Shown here: positions 24,760 to 34,415 of the stretch, piece after piece
How positions within the stretch are numbered: the stretch's first letter is position 1
Layout of the letters: each line of letters starts with the position of its first letter
Assembly (NCBI RefSeq): GCF_000699445.3
Contig: NC_067196.1
Span: 71,679,864 to 71,743,863 of the forward strand
DNA from: Schistosoma haematobium
Lineage: Eukaryota; Platyhelminthes; Trematoda; Strigeidida; Schistosomatidae
Direction of reading: 5' to 3'
DNA: 64,000 bases
Notes under the pieces: generated by a model
What the model saw: the letters and a program-made list of their open reading frames with translations, nothing else
The model's database searches: none
What the model was told of the DNA's origin: nothing
Position numbers and translations under genes: made by a program

Positions 24760-27280
24760 GAGAACTGGACCCTACTTTAAGTTTATTAGATTGCGGTTTG
24801 TGAACCTTCTGGCTATGACCTCGGAGATTATTAGTACTATGAGAAGCAGAAAGATAAGGCATATTAACACCCAACTCATCATTAAAGGTACGAATTATCA
24901 GTATAAGGTCACCTCGCGTCCTACTGTATAGGTAAATAAGTCCCCAAAATAAATAGCTCTGTAGGTTTTCGACCACATTAGTTTTAACAGACGCACTTGG
25001 CTGAAAGCGCTCCGTCATGCATTCGCACCAAATCACAAGCGGAATCACCGTGCTCAAAATCCACTGCAATCGATAGCCAGTCTAGATCAGACAATTCTCG
25101 ATAATATTAGTAACCTATCAAATATATCTTCGACTTTTGACTAGGTGGGCACGATTCACAGTAGAGGGTGTTACTGGTTAAAGTGTTATCAAACTCTAAA
25201 TACCTGCGACATGTTCACTACGATATGACAAGGAGGAAAGGTTTCGAAGTTTTAAGCGCTCATCGTATGAAAGTTTGGAAATGCCCTTCGTTAATTTTGT
25301 TCTCACATGCTGAACATGCTCAAATTAGTTATTGTCCCTTATCAGACATGGGCTAGCTGCTTGGATACAATACTCTAAGTGTGATCTTACATAGATGGAA
25401 TATAAATTTCGAAACATCTCGTTAAAGCATTTGAGTGCTCGCCGAAGTGACCATAACTCACGAAAACCTTCGACAGCAGCTGCGTTGCATCACGCAGTTG
25501 TTTCCGAGTCATGACTTATTATTGCTCGCAAATCTTTGTGTTATTGAACGCGTGGATGAGATGTACTATCAATAGTAATAATGATAATTATTACCGTGTC
25601 CGATGTTCATGAGAACACTTTTCCTAGAATTAACTTCTAAGCACCAACCTCGAACACATCTGACTAATCAGTCTAAGATCAAAATGATCAGCCCCATTTT
25701 TTTACTGTTCCCCAGATTTTGACATCATCTGCAAGCAATAATGTCGACAACTTAGGCAATAGCGGTAGTTCATTTACATAGCGAAGGAAAGGCAGGAGAC
25801 CTAAGATAGTACCTTCGGGTGCACCACATTTGACCGGCTCGCATTCGTAAAGCGTTCCATTGTGACTCAATCTCTCTCGCTCTGCGATCACATTTGAAAT
25901 GTCCTATCCATTCATGTACAACACCTGTTATTCCGAAGCTCGAGAGCTTCTGCATAAGACCCAAGTGTTAACCCTCGTCAAACGCTTTTATAAAGTCTAT
26001 GGATATCATATCGACAGACAGATTGTTGTCTAGGGTTTCTGTACAATCCTCTCTCGCAATAAGTAAGTTAGTCAAGCATGAATGCTTGTTACGAAACCCA
26101 TGTTGCTCAGGAGTTAACAGATTGTGTGAATCTATGTGACTTAGTAACTTAACCCGAATTATCTTTTCAAGAAGCTTAACGACTGTACTGTTTAGACTGA
26201 TACGATCTGCCTCTGACCATCTTTAAAAATAGGACTGACTATAGAGTCTTTCCGATCTCTAGGGAGTTGAGCGATTGATAGAGCGCCGCGAGAGGTCTTG
26301 AAATAATGTCCTCAGATGACAGCAATCGTGGATGTAACCCGTCAGGTCCTCGTACCTTACAAGGTTTGAGGTTAGTTATCAACGGAAGAACAGTTTCCTC
26401 AGTCACATGTTCAGACTCTATGGTTGGGATCATGGTGCGATTGGGACAAGTATTTGTAACAATATGGGCGGAGTAGACTCCGCTAAAATATTTTGAGAAA
26501 AGTTCAGCCTTTGCACGATCTGATTCAGCTAGTAAATTTCAACTTTCATGTAACAGTATTGAGGTATTACCATCACTACATTTTGTTCTCCGTATAAAAC
26601 AAAAATAATCGTTTTGGACAAGCATGGCTATCATACGCAAACTGTAGTTCATAATTAGTAAAGGATTCCGCTATGGTCTTTTTCATATAACCCGGATATT
26701 TTATACTCATACTTAAATGTTGCGTGTCCTATCAACAAGAATCAGTCCCAGAAGTGTTTTCTACGCATCAACAGCTCCCGGGCTCCCTTATTAACCCATG
26801 GAAGACAATGTGATAGCTTAATTGTTGACCATTGGATAAACGGCTATGTTACGGTCTCTAATATAACCTCAAACTCATTTCATTTGCCTTCAATCGATCG
26901 ATCCGCATCGACCGACCAGTCAGCCGAGTTAGAACAGTTTCTGATGGCCGAAATATTAGCTCGCCAGATATTGAGACGGGGTGAAGAATATACAAATTGT
27001 ATGCCATGTGTCCTAAACTTAAAGTAAAGTACAATGTGATCACTATTCACCAGTGAGGTATGGTACTGAATGTCGATGACATCCTCACAGTGGTGTGTAA
27101 GGACAAGGTCCAGCAATGACGGGTCACGTTCCAAGTCATTATGTGTTGGTTTTGCGATACAACATACAATTGCACACTGAATAATGGTTGATAGAAGGTC
27201 GTTATCGAAACCTCCCACCTGGAGCTGTAAGCCATGTAAAGTTGGTATATGGTGCGATGAAGTCTTCAAACACGAGACAA
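24660..27280 (-). mobile_element. CR1/SR1-like LINE: endonuclease end, RT and C-terminus, decayed
   Basis: The minus strand, read from 27269 down, gives LLDLVLTHHCEDV and VNSDHIVLYFKF (endonuclease SDH end); KPCKVRGPDGLHPRLLSSED and PLAALYQSL (RT start); CGAPEGTILGLLPFLRYVNE with LLADDVKIW (block B and ADD catalytic box, 25891-25700); LSYDERLK (about 25270); SRTRGDLILI (about 24920); LRGHSQKVHKP; and a terminal Trp/Asn-type tail to about 24665. The frames are separated by stops and frameshifts. A 280-bp repeat interrupts it at 24942-25213. It is dead. Confidence 0.8.
24942..25213 (+). repeat. Dispersed repeat family R280, copy 1 (inside LINE RT)
   Basis: Starts aaaataaatagctctgtagg and ends near gtgttactggttaaagtgtt plus aaactctaaatac. 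It splits the LINE frame between LSYR and RTRGDLI, so it inserted after the LINE. Copies 2 and 3 are at 28717-29024 and 29757-30026, all on the same strand. A SINE is likely; I did not recognise a hammerhead core. Confidence 0.75.
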
Positions 27281-28716
27281 CAATCTGCCTTACTCCATAA
27301 AACAGATGTGTCTTAAGATACAGTCGTCAGTTAGACAATACGTACTGCTGTATTTTCCTCTGATAGTCACTATAAGCATGGCAGATGAATTACCTACGTT
27401 TGTAAAACTGCTTGATCAAACCCTCACTTGCACTGATCTTGCACGTACGAACATATCTGTGCCCCACTCAGACATCATAGGCTCTCTCTATGTTTAGACC
27501 AAACTGGACTTCAAGTTCAGTTTGCCTTATTTTTCCTACTTTGCAGTTGTACTAGTTACTTTTTCCACCATTTCTTCACTTGGAGTGGACAGGTAACTCA
27601 CTGAACCTGTTGATACTGTTCAACTAAACTCGGTCGCTAAGGGACACTCACTACCACCCTCAGAAAGTCAAGAGGACCGCACAATCGATTGCCTACTACC
27701 AGTGGTCTTGCATCTATGGAGCCTGTTACCCATCAACTGGTTAGGACAACACAAAATAACATCAGCACTAAGTTAATGTGAGTTTCTTCCTGTTTATTCT
27801 TTATTAACTTTTTACTTTTCTGTACACTAGGTTGACTATCAGTTAATATTATTTCGTCACTCGTTACCTTATCTACAACTCATATACTTCTATACTTTTC
27901 CGCCTGCTTTAATAAACAACTATCCTACATTATACCCTTCTTAATGCTTATACTCTGATTGGCAAACTATACTATAATATAGTCAACAGAAGCACTGCAT
28001 CGATGCCTTATCCACAGTTTATAACTTGTAACTGCCTGACAAGCATGTAAAATGGTACTTTTAGAAATAGTGCTTTCCAACAGGATGTGAAACACAGAGG
28101 ATTGTGTGAGGTATGACGTATATACAAAAATAAGCCTAAATGAGCTTAACATCACAAAAGGAGGGAGGGCGGAGTTACTGACCAGCAAGCATTGTTGGTG
28201 AGGGCGATAACTTCAATTCACCCGTGTTTGTGGGGGCAGAACACTTTGAAGGTATCAAGCACTTTATGATTGAGAATAAGTCAATCAATCTTTGATATAG
28301 ATTGTTTTCCTACACTCACCACTCAGACTCACGTTTCCAATATTATGCTGGATTAGCTATTCTACTAAGACAACCTATAACATGCTAACTCGGACTTTTA
28401 CACTAAGATTGTGTGGCTGGCATCGGATGGACAAAAAAAGAAAGAAAAAAATTAGACAACAAAAGATATAGTCATTATTATTCTTAACACTTCATCCTCT
28501 ATACACACACCCTTCGAATAAACCGCTTTCCTTGTACCAGCCTTGACTTCCTTTCCTTCATGTGGGCTTACTCCAAATTGTTAAACGACACAACTCATTA
28601 CTACATTCTCTAATATGGAGCCTCTCACTTTATGTCACTCCAACAAGAGATAATATGAATTTAATCCAATTTATTATACCTCTGTTTGTTCTACTACAGA
28701 CTATTGTAGCGTTAGA
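27281..28716. other. Unclassified insertion splitting the LINE endonuclease
   Basis: About 1.4 kb with no recognisable domain. A 63-codon + strand frame (27306-27497) includes MADELPTFVKLLDQTLTC but has no motif I know. Pyrimidine-rich tracts and several aataaa words suggest degraded retroelement or UTR sequence. Confidence 0.35.
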
Positions 28717-29024
28717 GAAATCCCTAAAATAAATAGCTCTGTAAGTTTTCGACATTGGATGTTGACCACATTAGTTTTAATGGACTCATCTGACTGAAGG
28801 AGCTCGGTCGTGCATCCACACCAGCTCACGAGCGCGAACGCCGTGCCCAACAACCCCTGCAACCTCCAGACAGTTTAGGACAGACGATCCTCGGTGTACT
28901 GATAGCCTATCAAATATATCTTCGAACCTCCTCGCTCCTGTCTTTTGATTTCATTTGGTGGGTGCGCTTCATATTAAAAGGTGTTACTGGGTAAAGTGTC
29001 GTCAAAATCCGAATACCAGTGGCA
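28717..29024 (+). repeat. Dispersed repeat family R280, copy 2
   Basis: Shares aaaataaatagctctgtaag, gaccacattagttttaa, cctatcaaatatatcttcga and gtgttactgggtaaagtgtc with copy 1, and has gacattggatgttgac, which copy 3 also has but copy 1 lacks. It sits in the insertion that splits the LINE endonuclease. Confidence 0.75.
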
Positions 29025-29366
29025 TTTTCAATGTTTAGCGACGTTTGACGTTCATATTCAAGTGCCTTGCTGCCCTTCTGTTTCTTTTTTCTTTCTTCAG
29101 AATCTTCCTCTGAGGGCAGAGCTATGGAACTTCTGACGTCCGGAAGAAACTTGACGTACGCGTCCCCTCAAAATCATAGCTTACAGCAAGGGCTCTACGA
29201 GTCTACTTTATAACAACTGTAAACTTAAAAAGTTGGGAAGCATGCCGTGAACCAACAAATTTTGTAATTTGTAGATCATGCCAGTAAAAATGGCGTTACA
29301 CGCTCATGCAGAGATTTATCATCATCATTAATACTATCCCGTTTCTAGACTTAATTATACAACGTG

Positions 29367-29609
29367 CTACCTTACATCTACGACTAACATGCACCTCGAT
29401 ATGATTGGTTGTATACGAAAGTGATCCCTAAGGTATAACATTCTGCCTCCTCCCTCAAGAATTAAAATTCTATCACTTCTAATAAAGATGTAGCGTGCGA
29501 TGGTGTGAGAACAGTCTACATCTACGGCGAGCCAAGTTTCTGTGACAACAATTATATCAGAACTTAATTCATCCACCCTAAAACTTAACTCAGACGTTTT
29601 TTTTTCCAA
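29367..29609 (-). pseudogene. CR1-like LINE endonuclease N-terminal fragment
   Basis: An 80-codon frame with SELSFRVDELSSDIIVVTET (LINE endonuclease ETWL block), ETWLAVDVDCSHTI, IRSDR and EGGGRMLYLRD. It belongs with the endonuclease end at about 27269 but is separated by about 2.1 kb of inserted sequence, where about 150-250 bp would be expected. Confidence 0.75.
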
Positions 29610-29756
29610 AGACTACTGACGTTCGTGTAGCACACATTTAAGGTGTTTCGGGAATCATTTATTCTACCCATACTGGTCTCGGAAGCATTGGCTGCCATGA
29701 CCTGACCACACGAAAACTCCTAATCGTAAGATTCGTCCCTTTAGTGGCAAATGAAT

Positions 29757-30026
29757 CTCCAAAGTCAGTAGTTACGTAGGTCATCGACATTTGATGCTGA
29801 CCATATTATTCTAACGAACTCACCTATGTGAAGGCGCTCGGTCTCACATCCGCATCAGATCATGAGTGGGAATGCTGTGCTCCTATAAGCACCAGCCGGC
29901 TTAAATTCGATAGACTATCAAATATATCGTCGAACCTCTTCGCTTCTGACTTCTGGTTTGACTGGGTTGGCAAACTTCGATTAGAGATGTTACTGGTTAT
30001 TGTGATGCTAAACTCTGAATACTTTT
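29757..30026 (+). repeat. Dispersed repeat family R280, copy 3
   Basis: The most diverged copy: tcgacatttgatgctgacca, ctatcaaatatatcgtcgaa, gatgttactggttattgtga and aaactctgaatac. The left end is weak. Confidence 0.65.
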
Positions 30027-30639
30027 TGCATCTTTAAGCACAAATGAGTTCATTTGATTAAAAGCAGTTCCTCTGAACATCTGGTGGCCTGACGCAAAAT
30101 ATAAATCCGATAGCGTAACTTTATTACAATATGACGCAAAGATCTCATGTAATTTGGAACTGTGTAGGAGGCTGTTATAACACTTTTAAACTTAAGTCAC
30201 AAGTAATAGTCAGTAAAGCATGAGATCAGAGTATTTAGACAGTTTATTTGAATAACAACAGTAGTATAGGAATCGATGATGTCCATTTTACATTTTGTAC
30301 CGATGAACTTTAAGTGTCAAAATAAAAGAAGAAAATGGTTTTTATTTTAGTCGTTGCGAAGCTTTTGGATGTACACGTCACTATGAGTCAGAAGACTCAA
30401 AAAGCCTCAGAAAAAGCCGAAAAGTTAGCAACCAGTACATTTCTACAATTACGAGTGGAAAAAATCTGTCGCTTGGTATCTTCTCTAGGTGCTTGAAGTA
30501 TACGGTTTTCAGGTGAGCACTTTACGTGAAAATCTCCTGTCCATGTATTGTTAGGCGAAACTACAATCTGTGGATGAACCAATCAGATCTGCGATAACAG
30601 GACTCGGGTTTTAGCGCGAATTTCAAACACTCCATCGTC
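30027..30639. other. Spacer right part, unclassified
   Basis: One + strand frame near 30337-30499 reads SQKTQKASEKAEKLATSTFL and is amphipathic and Lys/Ala-rich; I cannot assign it. Nothing else is seen. Confidence 0.3.
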
Positions 30640-30715
30640 TAAATACTATTTTGGCATTATAGCTGATGTCAGTTCGTGATGAAAACCCGAAGAAAAATTC
30701 CTAACTCTAACCATC
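30640..30715 (-). repeat. Small dispersed repeat, copy near spacer right edge
   Basis: Reverse-complement relative of 24070-24165: ttggcattatagctgatgtc, agttcgtgatgaaaac and ctaactctaaccatcaactg. The flanks of the two copies are unrelated and their pairing sum (about 54797) is off the arm axis, so they look like dispersed copies rather than decayed arm sequence. Confidence 0.55.
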
Positions 30716-32284
30716 AACTGTAAATCATAATTCTAATTACTCACACAGGTTTATAACCCTTATCTAGTCCTAGTTAGTAGGTTGACATTTTCAAGGTCAC
30801 TTTAACGTTGCTCGACGGACAACCATTAATTACCGTATCACGTATAACATGCAGTCAGATCACGGTATGTCATTTGTTTCCTCATAGATTTGTACCGAAA
30901 AATTCTGAGTTGGTCTATGTGATGGAAATGTATCGACAATGGGTTCCAAAAAGGGCTTGATGATGATACACTAATGTAATCCAGCTCATGTAAATGTTGG
31001 ATTGATAGAATGATTCAGTAACACAGGGATTCGTATTTATTGTTTTGTCTACATCTCGCCAATTTGATTGGTCTTGTTCCGTACTCAGTTACTGTAAAAG
31101 TCAAATGAAAATTACTGTAATTACATGCCGATATGGCTGATACACTTATGCCGCTACCTGTTAGTTTTATCATTGTACTATCTTTAATTAACTGAATAAC
31201 TATCTTGTTTGGCTTCGTTGACTGTTCTTGAGGTCGTTAATTACCAAGAACTAAATAGGCGTATTTACATCAGCTATATATCACAAACATCGGGAGTATA
31301 TCCAATGAATTAATAAATTAAGAAAGCTGAAATTGTTTAGAATTTCCACCCATTTCTCAATATAGGTGATATAATGCAGGAGAAACTAGTTTGTCAATAA
31401 TCTCAGCGTAGAACTCGATACGGTTGTGTGTTGATTCTTGTTATCAAACTTCATATCAGTCCAGTAAGTTCAATAAACAAAGATAAAAACCACGTGGTAA
31501 AAATGACATCACCGGAAGTTTTATAAAAGTAAACATCGGAACAGCAGTCTAAGAGAACGAATAAAATCCAACTAGAAATCTGTTTAACACTGGATTTTCA
31601 GGTCTAATTAATGATTTACTAGAATTCAAGACGCTTTTCAACGATTTCCCTGTTGTTTAAAGTAACACCAGCTTCTGTGAGATCTTTTTTTCTTCGTTTT
31701 AAGACTTTGACGGAAACTTGGTGGCGCTTGTGAATTAAACCCTCAAATGAAGTAAAATTTTAGTGCATTGAATAACTTTTATCTGTTTACTACCAATTTT
31801 GTTTGTAAATATTCTGATGTAATGAGCTATGTTATGCTTCTGTAGCAGTAAAGTTTGCCATATGGACTAATTTCTGGTGGTTTTGTTTTGTAAGTTAGGT
31901 GATTTGACTGTCGATTTTTAGTTGTTATTCTGGACAAAGTCTTAAACCCCTACTCCACGTAGAAGTGAGATTTCTGGTTGTTCCACAAACACTACATCTA
32001 TCTGTTCCCATGGCCATGTTTATTACTTGGTACCTTCGTACACTTTGTTACCTTCATTTGTCGTTGTATTCGTATCGACTGTCTTTGCTGGTTGAAATCT
32101 AACACTATGATTAATTGGCCTATTTCATGTAGGTTCGTAGATTGGGTGGACATCAATGCACCTGTTTATTCCCAACGGACTTAAGTGTTTTCCCCATGGA
32201 GGTTCCCTGGCCGTCTTGGGATTTCTCTTGCAGATAGTTTCGAATTCTCTCTAGTTAAACTCACGTCCATGGTTGTCTACATAT

Positions 32285-32917
32285 GTCGATATCAGTGGCA
32301 ACACCATGTCAGTAATGCAGAGGTTCGGCATCGTGTGTTCGGGCACAGAGATGATAATTCAATTAGTGTCACCATCTTGAAACACCGACTTCGGTGGCTT
32401 GGACATGTTCTCCGAATGTCGTCCCAGAGAATTCCACGTCGTGCATTATTTGCCGACTCTGGGACTGGTTGGAAGAAGCGGAGAGGTGGTCAGTGCATGA
32501 CATGGTGTCGTGGCATGAAAGAAAGCTGCAAAGGACTGGCTTGTGTTGGTCCTTCACGACTCCCTGGTTGGGGTCTGAGAGATGGTGCTACACAGTGGCT
32601 AGAGACGTTATCAGATATGTCTCAGAATAGAAGCCAGTGGCGATCCTGCTGTAACCTTCTTTTACTTTCTTCATAAAAAGTGGTTCTGTCTCCCTTACCT
32701 GAAAGATTTCTTCCGATTGTACCTTTGCGTTCCCTGATTACTAGCACATTACCGTACACCAATCTCTTCGTTATCGTTCTCTCTTTTTTTGTTGCGCTCC
32801 TTAGCTTTTTTTTTCTTTCTTTGTATTCCTCTCGAATTTTCATTGTTTTGTGTGGCGCATATATATTGGCGCTCTCTTGTACCAATATTCATGTGTCCAA
32901 ATAAATAAATAAATAAT
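32285..32917 (+). mobile_element. RTE LINE 3' end inserted in the Penelope-like element, right arm
   Basis: Mirror of 21603-22275. The open frame (32185-32676) includes unrelated upstream codons before the recognisable RTE tail begins near 32288. The terminal AAAT run is only about 19 bp here (32899-32917) against about 62 bp in the left arm. Confidence 0.8.
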
Positions 32918-32918
32918 C

Positions 32919-33481
32919 TCTCTATTGCTGATCCGTGTTCATTTATGGATAGATGAGGAGGACGTTCAATTTGTTCAGTGTGATAGGTCCCGTAGTTGGT
33001 GCAATTTATTTTGTAAATGATGTCTCATTTCTCTTCTTTTGTTGTTGTCTTTTGGTCTGTATAGAATGAAATAGAGTGGTTGCATTGGTTTGTGGGCGAC
33101 GGTTATTCCAAAGAGCTTTAGAGCCCTTGTGATGATTTCTGAGATGAGTTTCGCACATCGTAGGGCGATCTGTTTCTTGGTTGCCAGAGTTGTTTTTTTT
33201 TTACTTCTGTGATTAGTGTCTGAACATAATTCGTTTTGTATGCTGTTGTAGCTTTTAATACTTGCTTTGTGTACCTTAGTTTTTTCCATACTTGTTTTTT
33301 ACGTCCCTCTGTTTACTCTGTTGCCTAAAATATCAAAGAACAAGACCCTGTCTTCTGTTTCTTTAATTGTAAATTTGCTGTAGTTGTTAACGTCGACCAA
33401 CCTACGAATATTTGCAAGTGATCTCTCTTCAGGATAACTAACATGTCACCCGCGTAACCTCTTCTAAATTGATGTGGTAAT
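32919..33481 (-). mobile_element. Penelope-like element fragment, right arm
   Basis: Mirror of 21040-21602. A 10-base T run here versus 8 in the left arm keeps the frame open longer (104 codons, 33289-32975), which shows the RPKD region better. It lies about 0.75 kb upstream of the transporter start codon. Confidence 0.6.
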
Positions 33482-34225
33482 CATAAAACTAAACAGGATG
33501 TACCTGAATCCTAGAGTGTGTTGTTTACCTGTATGTTTACTCATATGGCTAACCCACTAACATCTTAAGAGTTGAACTTAGAACTTAGTGGGTGATTGTT
33601 GTAGATACTGTCTATAGAGCTCTCGATTACTCAAGAGATGAAATCTTGGGTTGAAGTGGAGATACGTTATCAAACATGCTCATGATTACTACCAGTGTCA
33701 CCAATTCCGGGGTAGATCTATATAGTAATACTGTGGCGCTGTCGATCGTCTACTCAATAATGTGTACTTTTTCAATAAATTTGTGACTACATTTTATAAA
33801 GCCAGCTCAACAAACAATGAAGTTTATGGAATACATTTTTCCTCTTTTTGCTTCGATACTTTATAGAAACAGTATGGGAAAATTACAAAACTGGACATTT
33901 AGGCGAAAAAATGTCTGACATGAATGCATGAAATCTCATAACGTTATACGCTAGCTCGAGTCTTGAAATTAAAGAAGTGTTCACGTGATCTAATAGATCA
34001 TCTTGTTTTATCATTTTGAGCTTATCTCTAGAAACTTAGGGAAGGTCTACATCCATCTAAGTTATAACCTTGGTTCGTATAACCAGATATACATATATCT
34101 TTGGTGTTTTTCTTTGTTTATCAGCAAACATCTACAATATATCTGTTTTCTATTTTTCAACCCACCAGTTTACTTGAGCGTGTGATATTAAGATCTTATC
34201 TTGCAGTCTTTGGTTCTTATGAACC

Positions 34226-34415
34226 ATGTTGATCCCTGAAGACCAAATATGGATGGTCGTCGTTGGTTTCATAATAGCTTTTATTCTTGCTTTTGGAATT
34301 GGTGCAAATGATGTGGCAAATTCATTCGGGACTAGTGTTGGGGCCAAAGTATTAACACTGAAACAAGCTTGTATTCTTGCTACAATCTGTGAATTAAGCG
34401 GTTCTGTTCTTTTAG
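34226..34415 (+). CDS. SLC20-like gene, coding exon 1
   Basis: Encodes residues 1-63 plus one base: MLIPEDQIW, a hydrophobic helix, the PiT signature [10 protein letters not shown], and the [10 protein letters not shown] stretch typical of the family. The donor is gtaaat. A TGA at 34220-34222 is in frame, so the ATG at 34226 is the first possible start in this exon. Possible 3' splice sites for an upstream noncoding exon are the AGs near 34167 and 34206; I cannot tell which is used. An identical exon lies inverted at 20106-20295. Confidence 0.9.

Larger units (their letters stand above)
23716..30843. other. Single-copy spacer of the inverted duplication
   Basis: About 7.1 kb separates the arms. 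It holds a fragmented minus-strand CR1-like LINE, three same-orientation copies of a roughly 280-bp dispersed repeat, and two oppositely oriented diverged copies of a small repeat near its two edges (about 24070-24165 and 30640-30715). No transporter exon is present, so the two gene copies have their 5' ends facing this spacer. Confidence 0.85.

Noticed and set aside
24942..30026. Hammerhead ribozyme in the R280 repeats, as in Sm-alpha SINEs
   Set aside because: I looked for the CTGATGA...GAAA core. The ctgatagcctatcaaatatatcttcgaa region (read in pieces) resembles it only loosely and lacks the required core bases.
30337..30582. Lys/Ala-rich + strand frame and its 61-codon minus-strand shadow; a zinc-finger (THAP-like) reading was considered
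   Set aside because: Cys/His spacing does not fit and no continuation is seen; left unassigned.
24070..30715. Arms extending further inward via the inverted repeats at the spacer edges
   Set aside because: The two copies pair at about 54797 rather than 54560, and their flanks are unrelated, so they are dispersed-repeat copies.
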